Part shown: positions 52,006 through 61,390 of the stretch, one piece after another | Layout: every line of letters starts with the position of its first letter | How positions within the stretch are numbered: the stretch's first letter is position 1 | Source of the DNA: an uncultured bacterium | GTDB taxonomy: Bacteria; Bacteroidota; Bacteroidia; Bacteroidales; Marinifilaceae | Direction of reading: 5' to 3' | Length of the DNA: 64,000 nucleotides | Assembly (NCBI GenBank): GCA_905216195.1 | Contig: CAJMSX010000005.1 | Location: 29,404 to 93,403 of the forward strand | Made by a program: the position numbers and the translations under genes | Notes under the pieces: model-generated | The model's database searches: none | What the model was told of the DNA's origin: nothing | The model's input: only the letters and a program-made list of their open reading frames with translations

Positions 52006-53214
52006 CTAGCGGTTATTTTTATTCCTACCCTTTAAATTGTTCTCTCCATGGGCAGGCCCGATACGTAAAATACCCAAACACAATGCTATTTCATCCGGAT
52101 CTCCGGTATGTTTTCCTTCCGTATCCGATAGTTTAACGGTGGGTAAAAAAACCGAAAAACCTTTCGGACGACATCCGAACAGCTTGATAACCATATTTAA
52201 AGGCTTCACACCCACATCATTGGTGAGAAAAGTTCCGATCCCGTATACATCATGCACCCGTCCGTTCACAAATTGCCGGATTTTTCTTACTCCTTCCAAA
52301 TCAAGTGCATCACTATATACGATCGTCTTCGTACGCGGATCCACCCGATGCAAACGATAATGCCGCAAAGCCTTTTCTGTAAAAACAAAAGGATCCCCGC
52401 TATCCCACCTTAAACCATCGAAAAGCTTGGCATATTTTGTCGTGAAGCTTGCGAAAAAATTTTCCGACGTATAGGTATCGGTCAATGCAATTCCCAGATA
52501 ACCGTCATAAACATCTACCCAATTCTTCAATCCCTGCTCGTTAGCGGCCCGGTATCCGTAATGAGCTCCGTGATACATAAACCACTCGTGAGGATGAGTC
52601 CCCATGGGAGTCAGGTTATGTTTCATAGCCAGATAGACATTACTGGTTCCCTTCAGCAAGCGCCCCATACGTTGCTTTAAAATTCCGATCACCTGATCCT
52701 GTACTTCAAAAGAAAAACGCCGGCGTGTGCCGAATTCCGACAACTCCGCCCCCATTTCTGCAAATGCCAGCGCTTTCCGTTCGGTATTCTCTTCCATATT
52801 ACAGGCTTTTTGCCCGGTCATCTGAAAGTATAATTCCGAAATAACAGCCATCAAAGGAACCTCCCAAAGCACCGTACGATACCATAATCCCTTTATTTCC
52901 ACTTCGAGTTTGCCTCCTTCCTGCCAAACACTCACCTCCCCCGGATCAAAACGGAAACCTTTTAATAAATCAAAAAAAACGGAATCGAAATAATAACACT
53001 TCCTTCGCATAAAGCGTTCCTCTTTTTCCGAGAGATTTAAAAAAGCCATCTGCTCTATTTCCCGTTTCAACGCCAATCCAAACCCTGCCGGAAATTCGGT
53101 TTCTCCCCGGTCAATAAAACGATAAACCACCTCTGCATCCGGAAATTTTTTCTGAATAGCATTCATGGTGGTAAATTTGTACAAATCGTTGTCAGTAAAA
53201 TTACGAATAATCAT
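52006..53214 (-). CDS. pncB: Nicotinate phosphoribosyltransferase
   Basis: A 402-residue enzyme from the ATG at 53214 (MIIRNFTDNDLYKFTTM, the usual start). It makes nicotinate mononucleotide from nicotinate and PRPP with ATP. Conserved blocks are RRRFSFEVQDQVI, the phosphohistidine-region STNVYLAMK-like GTSNVYLAMKHNLTPMGTHPHEW and RWDSGDP (GLRWDSGDPFVF). Its ATG overlaps the TGA of the amidase gene upstream by ATGA, so the two are translationally coupled: nicotinamide to nicotinate to NaMN. Confidence 0.95.
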   Translation of the reverse strand: MIIRNFTDNDLYKFTTMNAIQKKFPDAEVVYRFIDRGETEFPAGFGLALKREIEQMAFLNLSEKEERFMRRKCYYFDSVFFDLLKGFRFDPGEVSVWQEGGKLEVEIKGLWYRTVLWEVPLMAVISELYFQMTGQKACNMEENTERKALAFAEMGAELSEFGTRRRFSFEVQDQVIGILKQRMGRLLKGTSNVYLAMKHNLTPMGTHPHEWFMYHGAHYGYRAANEQGLKNWVDVYDGYLGIALTDTYTSENFFASFTTKYAKLFDGLRWDSGDPFVFTEKALRHYRLHRVDPRTKTIVYSDALDLEGVRKIRQFVNGRVHDVYGIGTFLTNDVGVKPLNMVIKLFGCRPKGFSVFLPTVKLSDTEGKHTGDPDEIALCLGILRIGPAHGENNLKGRNKNNR

Positions 53215-54008
53215 TTTCTGCTTTCTTTTGAGGCCAGAAGATGTGTGGAAGTAGTAAAGCAAGCTCCCATCTGCCGGGCCTTTTCAAATATTTTCTCCGC
53301 ACGATTTTCTTCGCCGGATACAGGACTCATACAATCCTCCAACACCACCAGCTTCCGGATGACTTCAGGAAACCTGGTCAATTGGGAAATAGTTGCCGCA
53401 ACACAATGACTACGGGCTTCTCCGGCAATCCAAATTTGCTGAAACAAATTCAGCTCCTGCAATAAAGGTATATTAAACCAGGTCTCAGGCACATCTTCCC
53501 AAACGACCTCCGCCTGAAACAAACCATAATGTTCTGACAGAGGATAAGCTCCTTTTTCTATCACCCGAAAAAAATGACCTTCTTTCGCCCAGTTCCGTAC
53601 CGCTTGCATCACGCCCTCCACAATCGCACTTCCCTCACTTCCGTCAATACAATGTTCCGGCCATATGGTATGAACACTAGCCCTCTCGTTTTCCAGACGC
53701 CGGAGATACATCCGCGCTCTCTCTTTTCCAACAAAAGGTATCCAGCGTTCTTGCTTAAGGTCTTCCGCATAAATTACCGTAAAAGGGCGGGGATTCCGGC
53801 CTGCCCGGTCATGCCAAAACGCAGGATGCGCAATATCCAGGACCTGATGCACATCCCGGGTTAAAACGATTCCCTCTATATCTTTTCTTCGATTCTGTAT
53901 TAAACGAACCAACCTCTCCACATCTTTTTCCGCTCCCGGTACATATAAACTTCCGGAAGGAAGACAGAAATCATTCTGCATATCGATTATCAGCAACCCT
54001 ATACCCAT
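53211..54008 (-). CDS. pncA: Nicotinamidase-like cysteine hydrolase
   Basis: A 265-residue isochorismatase-fold protein. The catalytic Asp is in LLIIDMQNDFCLPSGSL, a metal and Lys region is present (IWPEHCIDGSEGS), and the nucleophilic Cys is in GEARSHCVAATI. It is longer than typical PncA because of an insertion around 150-190. Tight coupling with pncB (4-base overlap) argues strongly for nicotinamide hydrolysis in NAD salvage. It begins 1 base after the UDG-like gene. Confidence 0.88.
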   Translation of the reverse strand: MGIGLLIIDMQNDFCLPSGSLYVPGAEKDVERLVRLIQNRRKDIEGIVLTRDVHQVLDIAHPAFWHDRAGRNPRPFTVIYAEDLKQERWIPFVGKERARMYLRRLENERASVHTIWPEHCIDGSEGSAIVEGVMQAVRNWAKEGHFFRVIEKGAYPLSEHYGLFQAEVVWEDVPETWFNIPLLQELNLFQQIWIAGEARSHCVAATISQLTRFPEVIRKLVVLEDCMSPVSGEENRAEKIFEKARQMGACFTTSTHLLASKESRK

Positions 54009-54009
54009 T

Positions 54010-54606
54010 TTACAACATTCCTAGTTCGTCAAACATGTTCCGATACACCTGGGCTTTTTCCGCCAAAGGCTTGGGGTAAGCCCGGGAAGACGAAGGCATC
54101 CGGTAAATACGGAAAAAACGTCCTTTATATTCCCAATCGGAAAAGCGGCCTATTCGGGGCTCCTCCGCTTGCAAAAGAGTCAGTAAGGTATCTGTAGCTT
54201 TTTGTCCGGTAGTTACCAGAGCCTTGCATGCCGGCAACCGATCCAATACGCCCGGTAAGTCAATCGTTTTTACCACTTCTAAATATTTATCCGACGCATT
54301 CCCTTTTTGCCGGATAATCTCCCGGGCCGTATCCGACAAGGCAATCCTCTTCCTTGTCAAAAATTCCCGGATTCTCTGTTCACAAAAGGATTTTCGGTCT
54401 TCTGTCAAAAAATAATCTTTTTCGGCAAAAAATACCAGACCGAAAATTCTCCACATATCATTCTGAAAATTCGGATAATAAAAATCCATCCTCCACCGGC
54501 TCCGGGCGGGAGGAAAACTTCCAAGCATCAATACTTCCGCCCCCTGCGGAAAAAAAGGAGGTAAAGGATGCAACTCCCTCTGTTCTTCCCTGTCATTCGT
54601 TTCCAT
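54010..54606 (-). CDS. Uracil-DNA glycosylase superfamily protein
   Basis: A 198-residue UDG-fold protein. The active-site loop region is VLMLGSFPPARSRWRMDFYYPNFQNDMWRI and the second motif is MPSSSRAYP near the end, in the position of the HPSP/xSP loop. The family includes mismatch (Mug-type) and hypoxanthine-active glycosylases; activity on uracil or deoxyinosine is plausible. It is the first gene of a run UDG-pncA-pncB with a 1-base gap, so co-transcribed, though the functional link is not obvious. Confidence 0.8.
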   Translation of the reverse strand: METNDREEQRELHPLPPFFPQGAEVLMLGSFPPARSRWRMDFYYPNFQNDMWRIFGLVFFAEKDYFLTEDRKSFCEQRIREFLTRKRIALSDTAREIIRQKGNASDKYLEVVKTIDLPGVLDRLPACKALVTTGQKATDTLLTLLQAEEPRIGRFSDWEYKGRFFRIYRMPSSSRAYPKPLAEKAQVYRNMFDELGML

Positions 54607-54867
54607 GATAAATATTCACTTCCCTTTTTCAAAGTCGGGGAACCAACCACCACAAACGAAATGTCCAGATGCGGAATATTTTCTCCCCCGGATCCCTCCT
54701 CCCTAAGCAGGCAAGAAAACATTCCGTTTGTTGCGGTTTTCATCCTCTTCAAAACATCATACGTAATCCCGGTCCTGGGGTTCGCCCTTTCTGACGGATC
54801 AACTCCAAGCCCGGCGAAAAATAATGAACCCTACCTCCGGAAAGCTTCCGGCAAACCCGCTCCCCGC

Positions 54868-56256
54868 TTATTCCAAGCCGGGATGTACATAACTCATCAT
54901 CGGATTTTTTCCGGTAAGTGTTTTCATAAACAATACCAATTTATCGATATCCGCTTTACTTACCTTTTTACCGGTTTGATACTTAAACATAGCTTCCGTC
55001 GCCTCTTCCAAGGTCAAAGCTGAACCATCGTGCAGATAAGGAGCGGTCAATGCTACATTTCGTAAAGACGGCGTTTTAAAACGCTGAAAATCCAGGGAAT
55101 CTCCGGTTACATTAAAATGACCGAAATCCTTGTTATCATGAAGCGGGAGAGCGCGATCGGCAAAATAGTCGGCAACAATGCCCAGGTATTCATAGGACTG
55201 TCCTCCCATATTGGGACCGACATGACAGGTGGCACAATTATACTTCTTAAATAATTCATATCCGTTTATCTCCTCGGCTGTCAAAACCTGTTGATCCCCT
55301 TTCAGATACAAATCGAAACGGCTATCGGGAGTAAGTAATGTTTTTTCGAACTCGGCAATAGCATCGGTAATCGTATACTCCGTAATACCTTCCGGATAGA
55401 GAGCTGCAAATTCTTTTACCAGGGCTTTATCCGCTTTCAATTTTCCGGTAATTTCCTCCCAATTGGAACCCATTTCCAAAGCATCCAGGGGAGGCCCCCC
55501 GGCCTGGGCCTGTAAATCCGCCGCCCGGCCATCCCAGAACTGGGTCATATTCAAAGCTGCATTGTAAACGGTAGGAGCGTTAATTCCGCCGATCTGTCCA
55601 TAAATTCCTTTCGAGGTTTTTAATCCGTCCACACCGGCTTTGTGCAAAGGATGGCAAGTAGCACAAGATACCGTATTATCCGATGAGATACGTGTATCAT
55701 GGTATAACTTGAATCCCAAGGCAACTTTCCGGGGATCGGTCGGCAAGGAATCGGGGACGGGCTGTATCGGTTCTCCGGCAAATGCAGAGGCAGCCAGAGA
55801 ATGAGGATAATAAAGGTCCCGGACTTGTTTTACCCAACGGGCCAGGACATCTTTTTCCGCATCGTTATAGGAAGTACCCCAATGTACCAATTTATATTGC
55901 ATCAAGGGCATCGACTCATTGATCATACTTCGCTCTATCTTCGCCAGGTCTACTTCCGAGACCGTTTTTCCCGCCTTTAATTCCCGGCATACTTTTCCCA
56001 AATCGATATAACGCACCCCCTTCCGCATGTGTTCCTGAACCAATTTTCCCGCCACGGGCCACTTTTGGTAAAAAGGCTTGGGAGCATCCGTCGCATGACA
56101 GGAGAGACAACCGTTGTTCGAAAGAATGGCCTCCACTTGCAAGGGCAAGGGTCCTTCGGGTATCGACTTCCGAAAACTGAAGCAGTAAAACAGCAGTACC
56201 GCCAGTCCGGCAACCAATACGGTCAAGGTAATTAATGCTGATTTTTTTCTTTTCAT
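54868..56256 (-). CDS. Cytochrome c peroxidase, three-haem type
   Basis: A 462-residue periplasmic enzyme anchored by an N-terminal membrane segment (residues 7-26). Three c-type haem sites are visible: CLSCH at 50-54 in an extra N-terminal domain, CATCH near 198, and CATCH near 337. The last two form the usual di-haem peroxidase core with GGINAPTVYNAA and FKTPSLRNVALTAPY. The extra haem domain resembles membrane-linked peroxidases that take electrons from quinol or cytochrome. It reduces hydrogen peroxide to water. Haem-ligation genes ccsA and resB lie directly upstream on the same strand. Confidence 0.92.
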   Translation of the reverse strand: MKRKKSALITLTVLVAGLAVLLFYCFSFRKSIPEGPLPLQVEAILSNNGCLSCHATDAPKPFYQKWPVAGKLVQEHMRKGVRYIDLGKVCRELKAGKTVSEVDLAKIERSMINESMPLMQYKLVHWGTSYNDAEKDVLARWVKQVRDLYYPHSLAASAFAGEPIQPVPDSLPTDPRKVALGFKLYHDTRISSDNTVSCATCHPLHKAGVDGLKTSKGIYGQIGGINAPTVYNAALNMTQFWDGRAADLQAQAGGPPLDALEMGSNWEEITGKLKADKALVKEFAALYPEGITEYTITDAIAEFEKTLLTPDSRFDLYLKGDQQVLTAEEINGYELFKKYNCATCHVGPNMGGQSYEYLGIVADYFADRALPLHDNKDFGHFNVTGDSLDFQRFKTPSLRNVALTAPYLHDGSALTLEEATEAMFKYQTGKKVSKADIDKLVLFMKTLTGKNPMMSYVHPGLE

Positions 56257-56284
56257 CGTTTTATGTTTTAATTAATAAAAATCT

Positions 56285-57079
56285 CTATCGGGCTACCGCA
56301 TAGGTATGAATGCTTTGGGAAGCCGAAGGCAGATAATTCACTCCGTACCAACATAACTGTAAACAAATAAAGGCAAAAACAAGTAATCCCACAGCCATTT
56401 TTTGCTTTTCCGGGAAACGAAAACGGGCATGCATATACATCAGATAAACCAACCAGGTAATCAACGCCCAGGTTTCTTTAGGATCCCATCCCCAATAATG
56501 TCCCCAGGCCTGTTTCGCCCATAAAGCACCGAACAACATGCCTAAGGTCAACAGACCCCACCCGGTATACACCATATTGTCTGCCGTTTCCAACAAAGAT
56601 TTCAGCTTTTTCCTCCCCGGCAGGAAGCAGCCGTATCCGGCGATGATCAAAGCGCAACCGAGTAAAGCATATGCAAATATATATACAACCACATGAGGGA
56701 CAAACCAAAGACTTTGCAGAGCAGGCATCAAAGCCCTATCGTGAATTTCCGGTTTCAAAATATTAATGACAATAAACACCAGGGATAAAAGCGTACTGAA
56801 GGACAATATCCAAGCGTAACGCCAACGTAAATACACTCCTAAACCGACGATAGACATAAACCAGGCGTAAAACAAACGGGTTTCCCCTAAAGTACGCAAA
56901 GGAGGACGTTCCAGCGATAACCACAAACCTCCGATAAACCAGCCGAAAATAATAATGCCGGCAACGGAAAAAACAGCAACCAACCGGATAAAACCGGGTC
57001 TGTAAGCCAAAATAGCCGCACCCAGCCAGCACAACACGGAACAAGAGGCAAAAAGAATAAAATCATTCCAATTCAACAT
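56285..57079 (-). CDS. ccsA: Cytochrome c biogenesis protein CcsA
   Basis: A 264-residue membrane protein from the ATG at 57079 (MLNWNDFILF), about eight segments. The haem-handling WWD motif is GHYWGWDPKETWALITWLVYL. It carries haem across the membrane in the System II pathway together with ResB/Ccs1, whose gene ends 11 bases upstream. A longer open frame to 57199 would need a TTG start inside resB and is rejected. The downstream gene is a c-type peroxidase that needs this machinery. Confidence 0.92.
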   Translation of the reverse strand: MLNWNDFILFASCSVLCWLGAAILAYRPGFIRLVAVFSVAGIIIFGWFIGGLWLSLERPPLRTLGETRLFYAWFMSIVGLGVYLRWRYAWILSFSTLLSLVFIVINILKPEIHDRALMPALQSLWFVPHVVVYIFAYALLGCALIIAGYGCFLPGRKKLKSLLETADNMVYTGWGLLTLGMLFGALWAKQAWGHYWGWDPKETWALITWLVYLMYMHARFRFPEKQKMAVGLLVFAFICLQLCWYGVNYLPSASQSIHTYAVAR

Positions 57080-57090
57080 GTCTCTTCCTT

Positions 57091-57879
57091 TTAAATATTT
57101 TTCTTCCGGACTCTCTCCCGAATAAGAGCTCCATAAATCAATAAACCTATCGCCCCAGCCATTACCATAAAAATACCCGCATACACCACTCCTAACCAAG
57201 GATCTTTTACCAACATCAACACCGAATATCGCCCTCCCTGCCGATCGTAATTATCCTGATAAATCTTAAAACCGCCAAACGAAGCTGGCTCATTCACTTC
57301 CACATTCACCCGCTTTAGCTCCCCTTCTTTCGTTAAAGTCAGTTCCGAACAAAAACGCCGCGGTATTCCTCCGGCATAATATTCCACTGTAAAATCCTCC
57401 AAGGTTATCGTGAACGGCAAGGGATACAAACGGCCGTACGAATCAACCGCCTGGTATTCGGAACGGTGAAGCGGAACTATCATTTTCAATGTTTTCCGAT
57501 CGGGAGCCCCTAAAAAAGACGCCCCTATTACGAACCACAAACCGACATGATTAAAGAGAAAAAGGATATTCCGTGTCCTTAAAGGTCGTAAACGACGCAG
57601 AATGACCAACCCTAATTGTATAAATACTATACCCCATATCAAAACAAACGGACCGGTTTGATACCATCCTCCGGCAAAAAGGCCTTCCCCTAATAAGAAC
57701 AGGATTAAAATGCCCAACATCCAGAGGGTACCGTAAATACTGCTCAGCCATTTTACCCAACGGCGTTCCCGGTAATAGAAATGCAATACGACTGTCCCCA
57801 ACAGCAATATCACTCCCAATAACAGGTTAAAAGGAAATGCAAAATAACTCCACCATTCAGCCGTTAAATTACCGTCCAT
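57091..57879 (-). CDS. resB: Cytochrome c biogenesis protein ResB/Ccs1-like
   Basis: A 262-residue membrane protein of the ResB group, shorter than the 400-plus residues typical of other phyla. Visible are four hydrophobic segments near the start, an extracytoplasmic domain with LEDFTVEYYAGGIPRRFCSELTL and FGGFKIYQDNYDR, the conserved Ccs1 end of that domain, and a final membrane segment. It forms the haem-ligation complex with CcsA. It is the first gene of the resB-ccsA-peroxidase operon. Confidence 0.85.
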   Translation of the reverse strand: MDGNLTAEWWSYFAFPFNLLLGVILLLGTVVLHFYYRERRWVKWLSSIYGTLWMLGILILFLLGEGLFAGGWYQTGPFVLIWGIVFIQLGLVILRRLRPLRTRNILFLFNHVGLWFVIGASFLGAPDRKTLKMIVPLHRSEYQAVDSYGRLYPLPFTITLEDFTVEYYAGGIPRRFCSELTLTKEGELKRVNVEVNEPASFGGFKIYQDNYDRQGGRYSVLMLVKDPWLGVVYAGIFMVMAGAIGLLIYGALIRERVRKKNI

Positions 57880-58080
57880 ACGCTATTTTATTCTAGGACC
57901 TCTTTCCCCGAGGGCAATCTTCTTCCTTTTTTATTAAAATTTATGTTTCAAAGATATAAAATGCAGCTTACTAAAACGAAAGTCTCCCTAAAATCATTTA
58001 TTCGTATTTTTTATGAATACATAGACAAAATTTATCATCTTCCAAATGTTTTCAGGATTTTTTATTTTTAATAATTTCAT

Positions 58081-58088
58081 TAGTTTTG
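58081..58088 (+). promoter_or_regulatory. -7 box (TAGTTTTG) for the POT transporter gene
   Basis: Perfect TAnnTTTG, about 58 bases before the ATG. No clear -33 TTTG. Confidence 0.5.
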
Positions 58089-58145
58089 TCCTCTCTTGAG
58101 AATTTTTAGGATAATTTAGAATTTCAAACCCCATAAATAATAAAA

Positions 58146-59537
58146 ATGAATACGACAGCAAAAACAAAAACAAAAATCCGGTTTAGTAAAGCCTTTTGGG
58201 TAGCTAATTCGGTAGAATTATTAGAACGGGCTGCCTATTATGGAGTCTTTATCGTTATCACGTTATACCTAAGCCGCATCTTAGGATTCAACGATATACA
58301 AGCTGCAGCTATTGCCGGCACATTTTCTGCTTTTCTTTATTTATTACCGACTTTTGCCGGAGCGCTTGCAGATAAAATCGGCTTCCGTAACTCCATGCTT
58401 CTGGCTTTTGCCCTTCTTACCTTAGGATACGGCGGTCTCGCTCTTTTTCCCACTTATCTGGAAAGTGCCGGATTAGTGGAATACGGGAAAACGACAACCT
58501 TCACAGGTTTGAACGAAAGTTCTCTCCGCTACGGCATTGTTCCGATCATGGCTCTTATTATTATAGGCGGAGCTTTTATAAAAAGTGTCATATCGGGTAC
58601 GGTTGCCCGGGAAACAACAGAAGCTACCCGGGCTAAAGGCTTTGCTATTTTTTACGGAATGGTCAATATCGGAGCTTTTTCCGGCAAAACCATCGTAAAG
58701 CCTTTACGGGAAGCTATGGGCAACGAAGGGCTGATCAACCTGAACTATTTTTCGGCTTCCATGACCTTATTGGCCTTTATCGCCATTTGGTTTTTTTATA
58801 AAAGTTCGAACCACAGCGGTCAGGGCAAAACCTTCCGGCAAATCTGGCAGGCCCTGCTAAAGGTATGTACCAATGGACGTCTGATTACTCTTATTATTAT
58901 CATTACCGGTTTTTGGATGGTCCAACACCAACTCTATGCCACTATGCCGAAATACGTACTCCGCCTCGCCGGAGAAGGAGCTTCCCCTTCCTGGTACGCC
59001 AACGTCAACCCCTTAGTAGTAGTATTAACCGTCAGTTTGGTAACCCAACTGATGCATAAAAAATCCGCCTTAACCTCTATGACCGTAGGTATGTTTATTA
59101 TGCCGGTATCTGCATTTTGCATGGCCTACGGAAACATGCTGGAAGGACATACTACCATACTGTCTATGCATCCTGTTGCTTTTATGATGGTAGTCGGAAT
59201 TGTATTTCAGGGACTGGCCGAAACTTTCATTTCTCCTCGCTTTCTGGAATATTTCTCCCTTCAGGCACCCAAAGGAGAAGAAGGACTCTACCTGGGATTC
59301 AGCCACCTTCATTCCTTTATTTCCTCCATCGTCGGCTTCGGTTTATCCGGTTATTTACTGAATAAATATTGTCCGGAACCGGCCTTGTTCAGCTCCCGGG
59401 AAGAATGGTTGTCGGTAAGTAGTCATGCTCACTACATCTGGTATTATTTTGCCGGTATTGCCCTGGTCTCAGCCATTGCTCTGATCATATACGGACAAAT
59501 CGTCAAAAAGCTCGACGCCCGCAAAGCGAGCGCTTAA
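58146..59537 (+). CDS. Proton-dependent oligopeptide transporter (POT/PTR family)
   Basis: A 463-residue MFS-type protein with about twelve to fourteen segments. The POT motif ExxERFxYY appears as ELLERAAYYGVF near residue 24, with Ala-Ala where Phe is usual. The second motif region GTFSAFLYLLPTFAGALADKIG follows. It imports di- or tripeptides with protons. It is monocistronic, with its own promoter box and a shared terminator at the end, and fits with the DPP4-like peptidase elsewhere in the window. Confidence 0.85.
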   Translation: MNTTAKTKTKIRFSKAFWVANSVELLERAAYYGVFIVITLYLSRILGFNDIQAAAIAGTFSAFLYLLPTFAGALADKIGFRNSMLLAFALLTLGYGGLALFPTYLESAGLVEYGKTTTFTGLNESSLRYGIVPIMALIIIGGAFIKSVISGTVARETTEATRAKGFAIFYGMVNIGAFSGKTIVKPLREAMGNEGLINLNYFSASMTLLAFIAIWFFYKSSNHSGQGKTFRQIWQALLKVCTNGRLITLIIIITGFWMVQHQLYATMPKYVLRLAGEGASPSWYANVNPLVVVLTVSLVTQLMHKKSALTSMTVGMFIMPVSAFCMAYGNMLEGHTTILSMHPVAFMMVVGIVFQGLAETFISPRFLEYFSLQAPKGEEGLYLGFSHLHSFISSIVGFGLSGYLLNKYCPEPALFSSREEWLSVSSHAHYIWYYFAGIALVSAIALIIYGQIVKKLDARKASA

Positions 59538-59552
59538 TTTTAACGAAAACCC

Positions 59553-59595
59553 TATCCGGAGAATTTTTTTCTTTCTGAAACCGATTCTCCGGATA
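59553..59595. terminator. Terminator between POT gene and yjbQ
   Basis: Perfect 12-base arms TATCCGGAGAAT and ATTCTCCGGATA, T-rich on both sides. Confidence 0.75.
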
Positions 59596-59614
59596 TTTTA
59601 TACCCCTACCCTTC

Positions 59615-60025
59615 CTATCCGATTACGGTCGCTACTATTCGACGACTTCCTCCCTGCTGACGAAACTCGCACAGGTATATTCCTTGCCACCTGCCCAAAT
59701 TCAAGCAACCGTTCGTAATAGGCAAGGTAAGAGTTACCCCCGTTATCACACTTTTCGCATGAGCAGGCATATCGTCATCTCCTTCCATCGTATGCCGGTA
59801 ATAACTTTCCCGCTCCTTCACCAAACGATCGAAAATAGATTCCAAATCTTTCCGGACATCCGGGTCTGCATTTTCATTGATAGTCAAAGCCGCAGAAGTA
59901 TGCTTTATGAAAAGGTTCAATATACCCGTAAGCGGTAAATCCGGTAAATTCCTTCTAATCTCATCCGTAATCAAATGAATGCCTTGCGGTCGCCTTTCCA
60001 ACGAAAATTCCACTTGTTTTACCAT
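59615..60025 (-). CDS. YjbQ family (UPF0047) protein
   Basis: A 136-residue protein with the UPF0047 motifs: FIKHTSAALTINENADPDVRKDL, HAKSVITG and LNLGRWQGIYLCEFR. These proteins have weak thiamine-phosphate synthase activity in some bacteria and a trimeric fold; the real role is open. The His of KHTSAAL and the ENADP loop form the presumed active site. A thiamine gene pair (thiN-pnuC) is 2.6 kb away, which could be coincidence. Confidence 0.9.
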   Translation of the reverse strand: MVKQVEFSLERRPQGIHLITDEIRRNLPDLPLTGILNLFIKHTSAALTINENADPDVRKDLESIFDRLVKERESYYRHTMEGDDDMPAHAKSVITGVTLTLPITNGCLNLGRWQGIYLCEFRQQGGSRRIVATVIG

Positions 60026-60638
60026 ATTTTATCCCCTATTAAAACTTCTACCTCCCTTATTAAGGATCTCTTCCTCACTTCTCCTCGCAAAAATAAAAAA
60101 TATATTTTCTCCACTTCCTATTTCTATCCCGCTTTCCCGAATATTCAGTAAGCCTGACTTCCCCTGATCCCTCTTTCCCTTTCTTCACAACTTTATTTTT
60201 ACGGTAAAGACAGTAGGTTCAAAATTAATTCTTCTTATACCTGCAGAAGGAAATCCCAAACGCGAAAAAAATAAAATAAGTTCTCTAGAGCTTACCCTTT
60301 ATTGAAATAATATTTAACATAAATGAAACTTTATTATTTGTTAGTGAGCTATTTTTTTATAAATAAATCCTTTTTGGTGGTTTTAATTTAATTTCTCCTC
60401 CTCACTCAAACCTTCTAATGTTAATTTACGTTATTATTATAATAATAACATATAAATAGATTAAATAATATTAAATACATAAAATATTTTAACAAAAGGC
60501 ACGGTAATTTAACCAAAAACACCAATTTAATATAATATTATTTTTTTTCACCTTATAGATTAACCTTCTAATTTTATATAATAAAAATTCATTATCAAAT
60601 AGTTTAAATATATCTATTCACTATTTAAAATCTCCCTT
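60026..60638. other. 613-base AT-rich intergenic region
   Basis: Very AT-rich, especially 60290-60620, where A/T-only runs dominate. I found no gene, no tRNA and no strong hairpin. Several boxes resemble TAnnTTTG only loosely. The composition change begins before and ends at the unknown 165-residue gene, as seen with acquired DNA. Confidence 0.45.
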
Positions 60639-61136
60639 ATGGATAAAAGAACTATACTGCCATATTATCCTTATGGCCTGAAGTGTATACACACGAGAAA
60701 GCCGAATGATCCTTTTCGGATTGTGAGTCTTCATAACGAACACCTGGTTTTGCAAGATTTATGGGAAAGAACTTTTAAAATCTCTTACACGGATGAAGCA
60801 TATCGCATGGTTTTGCGTCCTTTATCTGCTCTAACGACTTCTATAAAAGTCAACAAGATGCAAGTGACTACCGCCGACCTGATTTACCAGACCATTTGTA
60901 AAACCTGCGATCTCTATCTCAAAGACTGGGATCGGGAATGGATTGTTCAGAAAATCACCGATTATTTTTCGAACCGGGGCCTTAGTCCTTTCTCCCGGAA
61001 CACCATGAATGAAATTTACTATATACTTCAGGTTCTTCACTTCGACCTTTCGGGATTGATCCAAAGAAAAGAAGCGATTTCCGCCTTAGAATTGCCGTTC
61101 GACCCGTATGAGTTCGACGAAGACATTCCGGTTTAA
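60639..61136 (+). CDS. Hypothetical protein, 165 residues
   Basis: The protein has no signal peptide, no membrane segment and no motif that I recognise. The start MDKRTILPYYPYGLKCIHTR is distinctive and the middle (ADLIYQTICKTCDLYLKDWDREW) is helical with a Cys pair. The end is acidic (DPYEFDEDIPV). It lies after a 600-base AT-rich spacer, with 254 bases to the next gene, so it is isolated. The open frame, codon use and length argue for a real gene; similar short orphan proteins are common in mobile DNA of Bacteroidales (inference). Confidence 0.55.
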   Translation: MDKRTILPYYPYGLKCIHTRKPNDPFRIVSLHNEHLVLQDLWERTFKISYTDEAYRMVLRPLSALTTSIKVNKMQVTTADLIYQTICKTCDLYLKDWDREWIVQKITDYFSNRGLSPFSRNTMNEIYYILQVLHFDLSGLIQRKEAISALELPFDPYEFDEDIPV

Positions 61137-61390
61137 AGCGGTCCGGGTTTTAATATTTTAGCGATACGAATTTATCGTCATACCGAAAAGTAGCGGTCTT
61201 TTTTTTAGATGGCTGTGGTTTTCGTTTTTTCGGTCAGGAAAAGTATGGTTTCTGGCAGCGATACTCTCTTTTTTATAAGATTCCGGTAAATTCTTCCCAA
61301 ATAATTTTAACTTCGCCAGAAAGATGCAAAGCGGAATGAGCTGTCCATCTTCGGTTGCTAAATCAATAAACGACAAAATTATATTTCAAT

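Noticed and set aside
54568..55023. 151-codon plus-strand ORF between UDG-like and peroxidase genes
   Set aside because: Its second half is antisense to the peroxidase and its first half to the UDG start; no motif.
57080..57199. TTG start for CcsA 40 codons upstream
   Set aside because: The extension is the reverse-frame reading of the resB end, and the ATG at 57079 gives the normal CcsA N-terminus.
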